DNA from: Leifsonia sp. Root1293
GTDB lineage: Bacteria; Actinomycetota; Actinomycetes; Actinomycetales; Microbacteriaceae
Length of the DNA: 64,000 nt
NCBI RefSeq assembly: GCF_001425325.1
Contig: NZ_LMEH01000001.1
Coordinates: 357,898 to 421,897, forward strand
Direction of reading: 5' to 3'
Positions within the stretch are counted from its first letter, which is position 1, and the number at the start of each line of letters is the position of its first letter. The position numbers were made by a program, and so were the translations under genes. The notes under the pieces were generated by a model that was not told the DNA's origin, ran no database searches, and was given only the letters and a program-made list of their open reading frames with translations. Positions 8,817 to 17,403 of the stretch are shown here, piece by piece.

Positions 8817-10325
8817 TCAGCAGGCAGCCGCCCGCCAGAGGTGCATGCCGGCGTAGCTGCTCCACGGAGCCCAGACAGCACCCCGGGTCCGCAGCTCCTT
8901 CTCAGCCGCTGGCAACCCGAGCCGTGCTGCTCCCTGGCGCAACGCGAGGTCGCTCGTGAGCAGCACGTCGGGGCTTCCGAGCACGCGCATCGACAGGTAT
9001 CCGGCAGACCACGGTCCGATGCCCGGAATCGCCGTGAGGGCGGCCGTCAGCTCGTCCCGGGTGTCCGAGACGTCGATGCCGAGCGATCCGTCGCTCAGCC
9101 GCTGTGCTACATCGAGGATGGTGGCGATGCGCCGTGTCGGCCCGCGCAGCACCTCGATGCCCCGCGCAGCGATCTGCTCGGCGGTCGGGAACAGGATCCA
9201 GGCGCCGTCGGGCGTGCGCTCGCCGAGCGCGGCGGCGAGATGCCCCAGGCTCGTTCTCGCCGACGCCACAGAGACCTGCTGGCCGATGATGGTGCGGAAC
9301 AGGGTCTCCTGCGGATCGATGGTGCCCGGCACCCTGATGCCGGGCACTGCTGCGACGGAAGCGGCGAGGGCCGGGTCCGCGGCGAGCGCCGCATCGATGG
9401 CCTCGGCATCCGCATCGGCGTCGAGCAGGCGCCGAACCCGACCGACCAGTGGCATGAGGTCGGCGAGCGATGCCACCGTGGCGTCGCAGATGATGGCCGG
9501 CGCCGCTGCATCGGAGTCGACTCGCAACGCGATGGTGGCGATGCCGTGGGGGAGACGGATGGCGCGGGCGTAGGTCTCGCCGTCCCAGGTCTCGACGCCG
9601 GTGATCGCGCGCACGCCGAGGAACGTGAGCACGCCGGCTCCGTCGAACGGCGCGCGCGCCGGCAGCCTGAGGCTGACGGCCGTTGAGCCGGGCGCCGGCG
9701 TCGATGCTGAGGCGGATGCGGCTCCCGGCCGGGTCGGAAAGCGCCGTGCCCGAGCCCGCAGTTCGGTGGGTGTGAGCTCGTAGACCGCGGTGATCGTGTC
9801 ATTGAACTGTCGGATGCTGCCGAACCCCGCGGCGAAGGCCACGTCGGCTATGGGGAGGTCGGTGCTGGTGAGCAGGATGCGAGCGGACTGGGCCCGATGG
9901 GCGCGGGCGAGCGCCAGGGGACCCGCGCCCAGCTCGGCCTGCAGCACGCGGGTGAGGTGGCGCGGCGTGTACCCGAGGTGAGCCGCGAGACCCGGAACGC
10001 CGTCGCGCTCGACGACGCCGTCTGCGATCAGGCGCATCGCCCTGGCGGCGAGATCCTCGCGGATGTTCCACTCCGGGGAGCCGGGCACGGCGTCGGGGAG
10101 ACAGCGTTTGCAGGCGCGCAGGCCGGCCTCGTGCGCGGCCGCAGCGGTGAGGAAGAATGACACGTTCTTGCGCTGCGGCGTCATGGCCGGGCAGCTCGGT
10201 CGGCAGTAGATGCCCGTGGAGTGCACCCCGGTGATGAACTGGCCGTCGAACCGGGCGTCTCGCGAGCTCATCGCCCTGTAGCGCTGTTCGAACAGCGTGT
10301 CGACGGCAGCGGGTGGTGCGTTCAT
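8817..10325 (-). CDS. Ada-AlkA fusion: alkylation-damage regulator and DNA-3-methyladenine glycosylase II
   Basis: The 502-residue protein combines an Ada N-terminal methyl-phosphotriester zinc domain (Cys41, Cys45, Cys72 and Cys75 in the CRPSC and CKRC pairs), an AraC-type helix-turn-helix (about 90-195, including GFGSIRQFNDTI), an AlkA N-terminal domain and a HhH-GPD glycosylase domain (GIGPWSAGYLSMR with the conserved Asp in LLTSDLALR). It should sense methylated DNA, activate transcription and excise alkylated bases. This three-part fusion is common in actinobacteria. ATG at 10325 is the only sensible start. The C-terminus is encoded next to GCAGGCAGCAG tandem repeats, which may have extended it by a few residues. 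Confidence 0.93.
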   Translation of the reverse strand: MNAPPAAVDTLFEQRYRAMSSRDARFDGQFITGVHSTGIYCRPSCPAMTPQRKNVSFFLTAAAAHEAGLRACKRCLPDAVPGSPEWNIREDLAARAMRLIADGVVERDGVPGLAAHLGYTPRHLTRVLQAELGAGPLALARAHRAQSARILLTSTDLPIADVAFAAGFGSIRQFNDTITAVYELTPTELRARARRFPTRPGAASASASTPAPGSTAVSLRLPARAPFDGAGVLTFLGVRAITGVETWDGETYARAIRLPHGIATIALRVDSDAAAPAIICDATVASLADLMPLVGRVRRLLDADADAEAIDAALAADPALAASVAAVPGIRVPGTIDPQETLFRTIIGQQVSVASARTSLGHLAAALGERTPDGAWILFPTAEQIAARGIEVLRGPTRRIATILDVAQRLSDGSLGIDVSDTRDELTAALTAIPGIGPWSAGYLSMRVLGSPDVLLTSDLALRQGAARLGLPAAEKELRTRGAVWAPWSSYAGMHLWRAAAC

Positions 10326-10504
10326 CCCTCCAGCGTCGCACGTTCGGGAGGCATCCGTCAGCGGATTTCGGACATGGGTGTCATCGCGGCCCGAGGCCCG
10401 CCCTGCCGCGGTCCGAGCCCTGCCGGCGGCGGTGCGCAGCGAACGATCGGCGAGGCGGCGTCAAGGGGCAGCGCCCTCCCGTGCCCGTCGCTAGCCTGAG
10501 AATC

Positions 10505-11560
10505 ATGAGCGACGACGGATTCGTGAAGAAGGCAACAGCCTGGGCACTCGGCACGAAGCCGGTGCGCGCCATCCTGCTGTACCAGGAGCACCACGGACCG
10601 ATGCTCGCAGACAGCGTCACGTACCGCGTGCTGTTCTCGGTCTTCGCCGGCGTCTTCCTCGGCTTCGCCATCGCCGGCCTCTGGCTCGCCGGCAATGACG
10701 GGGCCATGAACGCCCTCATCGCCGCCGTCAACAGCACGATTCCTGGCCTCATCGGCGAGGGCAACCTCATCGACCCGGCCGATCTGGTGCAACCGCTGAC
10801 CTTCGGGATCGCCGGCATCCTGGCGCTGGTCGGCCTGGTGGGCACGGCCATCGGTGCGATCGGATCGCTGCAGACGGCTTTCCGCAACATCGCCGACCAG
10901 CCGAACGACCCGACCTTCTTCCTCTGGATCCTGCTGCGCAACCTCGTCCTCGCCATCGGCTTCGGCGCAGCCCTCCTGGCCGCCGCAGCCGTCACCTACT
11001 TCAGCACGGCCGCCCTCGAGACGGTGTTCTCCTGGGCGGGGGCATCCTGGCTCACGGATGCCGCGGCCCGAGCCATCAGCATCCTCGTCATCTTCGCGAT
11101 CGACACGCTCGTGGTGGCCGTGATGTTCCGACTGCTCTCCGGCCTGCGCCCGGACGCCCGATCGCTCTGGAGCGGCGCCATCCTCGGCGGAGTCGGCCTC
11201 ACCGTGCTGCAGGTGCTCTCCAGCCTGTTCGTCGGCGGCGCGGGCAGCAACCCGCTACTGGCCTCCTTCGGATCGATCATCGCCCTGCTGCTGTGGCTCA
11301 ACTTCTCGAGCCAGGTCATCCTCATCGCCGGCGCCTACATCGTCACCGGCGTCGAGGAGAAGCAGAATCGCCTGCGGGTCCGATATGGAGCGGGCACCTT
11401 CGAGACCCGGCGCGTGCAGCGCGCCGAGAACGCGGTGGAGGCGGCCGCGAGCGAACTCGAGGTCGCCAGGGAGGCCGCACGCAAGGCCGCTGCGCCGAAG
11501 CCACCCAAGGGGAAGAAGAAGTCGAAGAAGGACGAGAAGGCACCGGCCTCGGTGTCGTGA
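10505..11560 (+). CDS. YihY/BrkB-family inner membrane protein
   Basis: The 351-residue protein has about six hydrophobic segments between 30 and 300 (SVTYRVLFSVFAGVFLGFAI first, SQVILIAGAYIVTGVEEKQN last), the layout of the YihY/virulence factor BrkB family, whose molecular role is unsettled. A basic Lys/Ala-rich coiled tail (about 300-351, with KPPKGKKKSKKDEK) lies in the cytoplasm. ATG 10505 is chosen because the family starts just ahead of the first membrane segment; no strong ribosome site is seen, so the mRNA may be leaderless. Confidence 0.88.
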   Translation: MSDDGFVKKATAWALGTKPVRAILLYQEHHGPMLADSVTYRVLFSVFAGVFLGFAIAGLWLAGNDGAMNALIAAVNSTIPGLIGEGNLIDPADLVQPLTFGIAGILALVGLVGTAIGAIGSLQTAFRNIADQPNDPTFFLWILLRNLVLAIGFGAALLAAAAVTYFSTAALETVFSWAGASWLTDAAARAISILVIFAIDTLVVAVMFRLLSGLRPDARSLWSGAILGGVGLTVLQVLSSLFVGGAGSNPLLASFGSIIALLLWLNFSSQVILIAGAYIVTGVEEKQNRLRVRYGAGTFETRRVQRAENAVEAAASELEVAREAARKAAAPKPPKGKKKSKKDEKAPASVS

Positions 11561-11620
11561 GCCGCGGCATCCGTGCTCGTCGAGGTCCGTCGTCGAGGTC
11601 TGTCGTCCTAGGCTGATCGC

Positions 11621-13045
11621 ATGGCCACGATCGACCTGCTGCGCGCAGCTCTGGGAGACCCGCAGGGTGAGCACACGGTGGTCACGGATGACGCTGTGCT
11701 CGCTGCGGCCCGTGCCGACAGGTCGGGATTCGTCGCCGCCGAGACGGCGCTCGCCGTCGTCTACGCGGCATCGATCGACGCCGTGCAGGCCACTCTGCGC
11801 TTCGCCAGCGAGCACTCCATTCCCGTGGTGCCGCGCGGCGCCGGAACGGGACTCGCCGGCGGAGCCATCGGCAGCGCCGGGGCGATCGTGCTCGATGTCT
11901 CGCGCATGAACCGCATCCTCGAGATCGATGCCGAGAACGAGCTCGCGGTCGTCGAGCCCGGTGTGATCAACGATGCCCTCAACGCCGCTGCCACCCCGCT
12001 CGGCCTCTGGTTCGCGCCGGACCCGGCCTCGAAGGCCATCTCATCGGTCGGCGGCAACATCGCCACGAATGCCGGCGGACTGCTCTGCGCCAAGTACGGC
12101 GTCACGCGCGAAGCCGTCCTCGGGCTCGCGGTGGTGCTCGCCGACGGGCGGCTCATCCGCACGGGCCATCGCACGGTCAAAGGCGTGACCGGGTACGACC
12201 TCACGGCGTTGTTCACCGGATCGGAGGGAACCCTCGGCGTCATCGTCGAGGCGACGGTGCGACTGCGTCCGCTGCCCGATGGCGCACCCGTCACGCTCGG
12301 GGTGTTCTTCCCCGACGTGGCGGCGGCCGCGGCGGCAGCGGCATCCGTCACAGCAGCCAGACTGCGCCCGGCCGTCATGGAGCTCATCGATCCCGTCGCC
12401 CTGGCGTTCATCAGGGCACACCTCGGGTCTGAGGCCTTCGTCGGCACGCCGCTCGACGGCTCGCCGCTCGATAGCGCGACGGGAGGAGCCGCTGATGCCC
12501 CGGCATTCCTGCTGGTGCAGTTCGACGGCCCGGCCGCCGCCGCGGAGGCCGAGGCGGCGCTTCCCGTGCTCGTGGCCGCTGGAGGAGCGGCCCAGCTCGC
12601 TGCCGATGCCGCGGCAGGGGAGCGACTCCTGGCCATCCGGCGCGCCTTCCACGCGTCTGTGGCAGCCGGCGGCGAGGTTCTCATCGAAGACGTCTCGGTG
12701 CCCAGATCCCGCATGGCCGAGATGTTCGTGACCATCGCCGAGATCGGCGACCGCCATGGACTCGCCATACCGACTGTCGCGCATGCTGGCGACGGCAACC
12801 TGCATCCGAACTTCATCTACGCGGGCGACTCGGTTCCGGATGCCGTCTGGCAGGCAGCCGACGAGCTGTTCCGGGCAGCGCTGGCGCTGGGCGGCACCCT
12901 CACCGGGGAACACGGCGTCGGCCTGTTGAAGCGGCGCTGGCTGGCAGACGAGCTGGGCGACGACTCCTACGGCCTGCAGCGCGAGCTCAAGCGCGTCTTC
13001 GACCCCCAGGGAATCCTCAACCCGGGCAAGGTCTTCGCCGAGTAG
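11621..13045 (+). CDS. FAD-linked oxidase, GlcD/D-lactate dehydrogenase type
   Basis: The 474-residue flavoprotein shows the PCMH-type FAD domain (VPRGAGTGLAGGA, SSVGGNIATNAGG, GYDLTALFTGSEGTLG) followed by the C-terminal FAD-oxidase domain ending in HAGDGNLHPN and GEHGVGLLKR. Such enzymes oxidise D-2-hydroxy acids such as glycolate or D-lactate, passing electrons to the respiratory chain or a partner protein. No GlcE/GlcF subunits are nearby, so a single-subunit D-2-hydroxyacid dehydrogenase is most likely. It begins at ATG 11621 and lies 60 bases after the YihY gene. Confidence 0.9.
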   Translation: MATIDLLRAALGDPQGEHTVVTDDAVLAAARADRSGFVAAETALAVVYAASIDAVQATLRFASEHSIPVVPRGAGTGLAGGAIGSAGAIVLDVSRMNRILEIDAENELAVVEPGVINDALNAAATPLGLWFAPDPASKAISSVGGNIATNAGGLLCAKYGVTREAVLGLAVVLADGRLIRTGHRTVKGVTGYDLTALFTGSEGTLGVIVEATVRLRPLPDGAPVTLGVFFPDVAAAAAAAASVTAARLRPAVMELIDPVALAFIRAHLGSEAFVGTPLDGSPLDSATGGAADAPAFLLVQFDGPAAAAEAEAALPVLVAAGGAAQLAADAAAGERLLAIRRAFHASVAAGGEVLIEDVSVPRSRMAEMFVTIAEIGDRHGLAIPTVAHAGDGNLHPNFIYAGDSVPDAVWQAADELFRAALALGGTLTGEHGVGLLKRRWLADELGDDSYGLQRELKRVFDPQGILNPGKVFAE

Positions 13046-13084
13046 GAAGCGGCAGCCACGTCGACAGGGCGCCGCACACAAGAA

Positions 13085-13139
13085 AATCTCGTCGTCCGGT
13101 GGTGCGGCAGTGCCTGCGACTCGACCGGCCGACGAGATT
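13085..13139. repeat. Hairpin-forming inverted repeat after the FAD-linked oxidase
   Basis: AATCTCGTCG at 13085-13094 pairs with CGACGAGATT at 13130-13139, and the stem continues inward with CCGGT/ACCGG after one mismatch. It may terminate the upstream transcript; it is also similar in style to the other mobile palindromes here. Confidence 0.55.
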
Positions 13140-13225
13140 GGCCTGGGTCCAGCATGCCGTGCCGCGGCGTTCGCCGCAAGGGAAACCGACGTGCAATCGA
13201 CGAACGGATCGGGTTGGATGGGGAC

Positions 13226-13597
13226 ATGACCGATCTGAACAGCAAGCCAGAAGTCGACTTCCCGGAGGGCCCGGCGCCCGAGACGCTCGTCATCGAGGAC
13301 ATCGTCGTCGGAGACGGCGCAGAGGCTCAGGCCTCCTCGACCGTCGACGTGCACTACCTCGGAGTGGAGTACGAGACGGGCGATGAGTTCGACTCCTCGT
13401 GGAACCGGGGCGAGTCCATCAACTTCCCGCTCAACCGTCTCATCGCGGGCTGGCAGGAGGGCATCCCCGGCATGAAGGTCGGCGGACGCCGCAAGCTCGT
13501 CGTGCCGCCCCACCAGGCCTACGGCCCTGCAGGCGGAGGACACCAGCTCTCCGGCAAGACCCTCGTCTTCATCATCGACCTCAAGGGCGTCAGCTAG
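13226..13597 (+). CDS. FKBP-type peptidyl-prolyl cis-trans isomerase
   Basis: The 123-residue cytoplasmic protein is a single FKBP domain: VDVHYLGVEYETGDEFDSSW, the PLNRLIAGWQEGIPGMKVGG core, RRKLVVPPHQAYG and LVFIIDLKGV. It accelerates proline isomerisation during protein folding. ATG 13226 gives the usual length of actinobacterial single-domain FKBPs; there is no signal peptide. A family A repeat array begins 14 bases after the stop. Confidence 0.93.
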   Translation: MTDLNSKPEVDFPEGPAPETLVIEDIVVGDGAEAQASSTVDVHYLGVEYETGDEFDSSWNRGESINFPLNRLIAGWQEGIPGMKVGGRRKLVVPPHQAYGPAGGGHQLSGKTLVFIIDLKGVS

Positions 13598-13608
13598 ATC
13601 TCTACCCT

Positions 13609-13882
13609 CCCGCTGGTCGAGTAGCGACCGTACCCCCACCCGCTGGTCGAGTAGCGACCGAACCCCCACCCGCTGGTCGAGTAGCGACCGAACCCCCACC
13701 CGCTGGTCGAGGAGCGACCGAGCCCCCACCCGCTGGTCGAGTAGCGACCGAGCGCAGCGAGGACGCGTATCGAGACCATCGTCGGAGCAGCGTCTGTTCT
13801 CGGCGGGTCTCGATACGGCTGCTCGCTTCGCTCGCTGCCTACTAGACCAGCGGGTGCCGCTCGCTGCCTACTCGACCAGCGG
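13609..13882. repeat. REP-like palindrome family A, copy 3: five tandem 30-bp units plus inverted units
   Basis: CGCTGGTCGA starts at 13611, 13641, 13671, 13701 and 13731, an exact 30-bp period. The last unit continues through GCGCAGCGAGGACGCGTATCGAGACC, and two oppositely oriented ends (CTACTAGACCAGCGG, CTACTCGACCAGCGG) follow at 13840-13882. The final end supplies the stop codon of the neighbouring lipase gene. Confidence 0.85.
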
Positions 13883-14599
13883 GCGGGAAGGTGCCGGCGC
13901 CAGCTCCGGCGGCGCCTCGGCGATCGCGTCGACGATGGCCAGCACCCGCACGTCCGCGAGGATGCGGAAGTGCCCGAGGAACGGCATCCGGATGTTCCGG
14001 TGCGCGCCCGGAAGCAGACTCCCGTCCGGCACCACGGGGTCGACGGTGCTGAAGATCGATGTGATGCGCTCGTTGATGTCGAGGATGGTGGCGAAACGTC
14101 TGAGCAGGGCATCCGTCGGCGAGAACTCGCGCAGCTCGCGCCGGATCGCGTACCGCGCGTAGGCCGAACCCGCGAACGGCGTGTTGATGGCCACCAGGTG
14201 CGCGACGCGCACCGGCCCCCCGGTCGCCTGGGCCGCAGCGTCGTCGATGAGCACCTGCTTTCCGATCAGGCCGCCCTTGCTGTGCGCGACGATCACGACG
14301 TCGCGCAGATCGCGCTCCTCGAGCATGCGCGCCACCAGGGCCGCCGAGTCCGTGATCACGTCACGGTTGTGGCGCAGCTCGGGCACCACGTGCACGGGAT
14401 GCCCGCTGGCCGAGAGTCGCTCGACGAGGGGCAGCATGAAGCGCCAGTCCTCGTAGATGCCGGGCAGGATCATCACCGGGCGCTTCGTTCCGGTGAGATA
14501 GGCGTCGGGCTTCGCCGCAGACCGCAGCACGTCGTACTGCCTGCGCGCCACGTAGGCGTAGTCGTGCACGAGGTCGGAGAGCAGCTTGAGCGGATTCAT
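13868..14599 (-). CDS. Lipase/esterase-like alpha/beta hydrolase
   Basis: The 243-residue protein has an alpha/beta hydrolase core: RPVMILPGIYEDW, and the nucleophile elbow VVIVAHSKGGLIGKQ (AHSKG in place of GHSxG, as in several triacylglycerol lipase and GPI-inositol deacylase-like families). A late Asp (STVDPVVPDG) and His (LPGAHRNIRMPFLGH) can complete the triad. No signal peptide is evident. It overlaps the upstream hydrolase gene by one base (TGATG), so the two are co-translated. The last residues Leu-Val-Glu and stop derive from a family A repeat. Confidence 0.82.
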   Translation of the reverse strand: MNPLKLLSDLVHDYAYVARRQYDVLRSAAKPDAYLTGTKRPVMILPGIYEDWRFMLPLVERLSASGHPVHVVPELRHNRDVITDSAALVARMLEERDLRDVVIVAHSKGGLIGKQVLIDDAAAQATGGPVRVAHLVAINTPFAGSAYARYAIRRELREFSPTDALLRRFATILDINERITSIFSTVDPVVPDGSLLPGAHRNIRMPFLGHFRILADVRVLAIVDAIAEAPPELAPAPSRPLVE

Positions 14600-15483
14600 C
14601 AGGCCTCCGCCTGGCTCTCGAGCCGTGCGCCTCGGTCGGCGCCGGCCTCCCTGGTGTCATCGACGCCGCTCGCGATTCCGGCGAAGCGCACGATGATGGC
14701 CGCGGGGGTCGCGGCGTCGACGTACATGCCCACGTGCGCCCGGCCGGGAAGCGTGTGGTGAGAGCCGTTCGGCACCGCAGCGGCGATGCTGCGGTTCCAT
14801 GCCTCGGAGCAGATGGGGTCGTGCTCGCCGCGCATCGCGAGCACCGGCATCCGCAGGTCGGCAGCTCGCTCGAGCATCGGGTAGGCCACCATGACCGGAG
14901 CCTGCTTGAGCATCCATCGTGGTCCGCACTTGAGGTAGTCCGAGGCCACGATCCAGTTGACGTCTGGACGCTCGCGCAGGCTGTCCTGCGCGAGCCGGAG
15001 CATCTGCTGCGGAAGCGACTTCTCGGAAGGGTTGGTGACCGAGCCGATGAGCACGACGTGGCCAACGGCAGCAGGGTGCTGCAGAGCGGCCTCGACGACG
15101 ACCTGCGTTCCCATGGAGTGGCCGACGAGCACGGCATCCGTGATTCCGGATGCCTCCAGCCACCGGGCGACGAGTGAGCCGTAGCGTTCCATCGGCAGTG
15201 GGTCGCGCGGCTCCGGCGCGTCTCCCATGCCGGGGAGCTCCAGTACGAAGACCGGGCCACGGGTGAGCAGTGCCGCCGCCAGAGGGCCGAAGTAGCGTGA
15301 CGCGACGCCGATGCCGGGCACGAGCACGAACGGGCGCCCCGTCGTGGTGACCGACTCCTTCACCACGAGCGTGATGCCGTCATCGGTGAAGGTCGTCGCG
15401 CGCGTCAGCGGCGGTTGCGCGCGCCGGATGCGCGAGCGCGGCGGCCTGGGCATGCGTCGGGTCCCCTCACTGGACGCCATCAT
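14599..15483 (-). CDS. Alpha/beta hydrolase
   Basis: The 294-residue protein carries the classical hydrolase features: FVLVPGIGVASRYFGPLAAAL near the N-terminus, the nucleophile elbow VLVGHSMGTQVVVEAALQHP, an acid residue in MRGEHDPICS and a catalytic His in LPGRAHVGMY. The arginine-rich first 30 residues precede the domain, so the true start could lie downstream of ATG 15483, at the Met in GTRRMPRPPRS for instance. It forms a two-gene unit with the following hydrolase; the substrate is unknown, an ester or amide being likely. Confidence 0.85.
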   Translation of the reverse strand: MMASSEGTRRMPRPPRSRIRRAQPPLTRATTFTDDGITLVVKESVTTTGRPFVLVPGIGVASRYFGPLAAALLTRGPVFVLELPGMGDAPEPRDPLPMERYGSLVARWLEASGITDAVLVGHSMGTQVVVEAALQHPAAVGHVVLIGSVTNPSEKSLPQQMLRLAQDSLRERPDVNWIVASDYLKCGPRWMLKQAPVMVAYPMLERAADLRMPVLAMRGEHDPICSEAWNRSIAAAVPNGSHHTLPGRAHVGMYVDAATPAAIIVRFAGIASGVDDTREAGADRGARLESQAEA

Positions 15484-15555
15484 CGCGGCATCCGCCCTCA
15501 GGCTAGACCCACGGGACGGGCGGCCGTCGAGGGTTGACTCGCCGACCCTGATGAG

Positions 15556-15966
15556 TCAGTGCGACGCTCGCGAGTCGGGTGCCGGATGCTGCTCGGCCGC
15601 TGCGTGCGAATCCGACACCGCCGGCCGTTCGGGCGCTGCTGCGGAGTTCGCGGTCCTCACCCTGTCGACGAGTTCGCGCCACGGCCCCTGCAGCTGCTGC
15701 TCGGCCAGCGTGGCCTCGCGCTCAGGGGGGTCGGTCGCCGGCGGTCGGGAGGCCGTGTCGGGAGCGACCGGAGCACCGGCCTGGCGCTCGTAGCGGATGA
15801 TGTAGACGAAGCGATCGGGCTGCGGCGGCTGCGGCGGGACGTCGTCCCACGGGAGTTCTGCGAGCAGCACGAGCCAGTCGGCGGCATCGGGCTGCTCATC
15901 GATGAGCACGCTCCACGTTCGGCGGAGGCCGCCGAAGCCGCCGGATCGGGTGACGATCACGAGCAT
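15556..15966 (-). CDS. Emfourin-like inhibitor of M4 metalloproteases
   Basis: The 136-residue cytoplasmic protein opens with MLVIVTRSGGFGGLRRTW and has the later segments RFVYIIRYERQ and PWRELVDRVRTAN, the hallmarks of emfourin (protealysin inhibitor). Emfourin binds and blocks protealysin-like M4 proteases. Its gene follows, on the same strand, an M4 protease of exactly that type, which supports the call. A Pro/Ala-rich low-complexity segment (about 63-85) and tail (113-136) are extra. Residues SGGF lie in the part known to contact the protease in this family. Confidence 0.82.
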   Translation of the reverse strand: MLVIVTRSGGFGGLRRTWSVLIDEQPDAADWLVLLAELPWDDVPPQPPQPDRFVYIIRYERQAGAPVAPDTASRPPATDPPEREATLAEQQLQGPWRELVDRVRTANSAAAPERPAVSDSHAAAEQHPAPDSRASH

Positions 15967-15989
15967 GCTGGCGATGCTACTCCGGTCAT

Positions 15990-16131
15990 CCCTCGCTGAG
16001 GGCCGAGCGAAGCGACCGCCCGAAGCGACCCCATCCCGCTCGCTGAGGGCCGAGCGGAGCGACCGCCCGAAGCGACCCCATCCCGCTCGCTGAGGGCCGA
16101 GCGGAGCGACCGCCCGAAGGGTCTGCCCGAG
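15990..16131. repeat. Family B: three tandem 47-bp repeats between the M4 protease and emfourin genes
   Basis: CGCTGAGGGCCGAGCG begins at 15994, 16041 and 16088, an exact 47-bp period, each followed by AGCGACCGCCCGAAG. The first copy has GAAGC where the others have GGAGC. The array fills most of the 183-bp gap between the protease stop and the inhibitor start. Confidence 0.9.
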
Positions 16132-16149
16132 GTATCGCAGGGGAGCGGC

Positions 16150-17331
16150 CTACTTGTCGGCCACCACGCCCACGGCGAGCCAGGCGGCGCGCACGGCGTC
16201 GGTCTCGGCTGCGTCGTCGCCATAGCGCCGAGCCGCTGCATCCGTCGTCACCTTCGCGAAGCGGGAGAAGTCGGCGCGGGCGGCGAGGTCGTCTCCGGTG
16301 AGGGCGTCGTACCAGATCTGGCCGGCCTTCTCCCAGGCCGCGCCGCCGATGGCCGTTGCGACGAGATAGAACGCGTGGTTGGGGATGCCCGAGTTGATGT
16401 GCACCCCGCCGCTGTCCGCCGTGGTGTTGTCGTAGTCGCGCATGTGCGACGGCTGCGGGTCTTTTCCGAGCACGTCATCGTCGTACGCCGTTCCCGGCGC
16501 CTTCAGTGAGCGCAGCGCGATGCCCTGCACCTCGTCGGTGAAGAGCCCCTCGCCGATGAGCCAGCTGGCCTGCTCCGCCGTCTGGCGCTTGGCGAACTGG
16601 GCGACGAGAGAGCCGAAGACGTCGCTGACCGATTCGTTGAGCGCTCCGGACTGGCCCTCGTAGACCAGGTTCGCCGTGAACTGGGTGACACCGTGGGTGA
16701 GCTCGTGCCCGATCACGTCGAGTGCGATCGTGAACCGCGTGAAGACCTCGCCGTCGCCGTCGCCGAACACCATCCGCTCGCCGTCCCAGAACGCGTTGTC
16801 GTACTGATCGCCGTAGTGCACCGTGGCGTCGAGGGGCAGGCCCTTGCCGTCGATCGAATCGCGCGCGAAGACATCCCAGAACAGTTCGTAGGTGGCGCCG
16901 AGGCCGTCGTAGGCCTCGTTCACGCTCACATCGGCTGTCGCCGGCTCGCCCTCGCGGCGCACGACCTCGCCCGGAAGGGTCTCCCGCCCCTGCGCGTCGG
17001 AGATCGTGCGCTGGGGCAGCCCAGGCGTCGCCGACCGCTGTCGAGCCGACCTGGGCTGCGGATTGCGGGTGAGGGGGTTCGGCTCGTCGAAGCGCACGCC
17101 GTCGCGCACGAGAGAGATCTTCGCGGCCTGCGATGCGTTCTGGAAGCGCGGGTCGTCGGTGGCGGCGATGGCCGCGAGCAGGTACGGCGGCACGATGGAG
17201 TGATGCCGCCGAGTGCCGGCGCCGTCGCGCTCGCCGGGGTCACCGGTGTGGATTCCGACGGCACAGCGGCCCTCGGCATCCGTCGTCGCATGCGAACGGA
17301 TGCAGTCGTGTGTGTCGTTCCCCCGGATCAT
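16150..17331 (-). CDS. Protealysin-type M4 metalloprotease (thermolysin family)
   Basis: The 393-residue zinc protease has His209-Glu210-x-x-His213 (HELTH), the third ligand Glu233 in SGALNES, and the downstream GGVHINSGIPNHAFY motif. It lacks a secretion signal and the long FTP propeptide; instead a short propeptide contains HSIVPPYLL at 44-52, the autoprocessing signature of protealysins. Such enzymes accumulate in or around cells and are held in check by emfourin, encoded just downstream. The first 42 residues are longer than usual and carry two cysteines. ATG 17331 is retained because no internal start fits better. Confidence 0.92.
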   Translation of the reverse strand: MIRGNDTHDCIRSHATTDAEGRCAVGIHTGDPGERDGAGTRRHHSIVPPYLLAAIAATDDPRFQNASQAAKISLVRDGVRFDEPNPLTRNPQPRSARQRSATPGLPQRTISDAQGRETLPGEVVRREGEPATADVSVNEAYDGLGATYELFWDVFARDSIDGKGLPLDATVHYGDQYDNAFWDGERMVFGDGDGEVFTRFTIALDVIGHELTHGVTQFTANLVYEGQSGALNESVSDVFGSLVAQFAKRQTAEQASWLIGEGLFTDEVQGIALRSLKAPGTAYDDDVLGKDPQPSHMRDYDNTTADSGGVHINSGIPNHAFYLVATAIGGAAWEKAGQIWYDALTGDDLAARADFSRFAKVTTDAAARRYGDDAAETDAVRAAWLAVGVVADK

Positions 17332-17403
17332 GCTGCGAGCCTAACCCGGCCCTCGGACAGGGGAGGGGCACGAGCGGATCGCCGCGTTTCGTAGACTCTC
17401 CCC

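Noticed and set aside
8760-8830. GCAGGCAGCAG tandem run after the FAH-family gene as a regulatory element
   Set aside because: It is simple low-complexity DNA at the 3' end of the Ada-AlkA gene, with no stem or known motif.
13611-13740. CRISPR-like array from five 30-bp units
   Set aside because: The whole unit repeats, so there are no unique spacers, and no cas genes are present; similar units occur at other loci as palindromes.
15990-16131. CRISPR-like array from three 47-bp units
   Set aside because: There are only three copies, no unique spacers and no cas genes.
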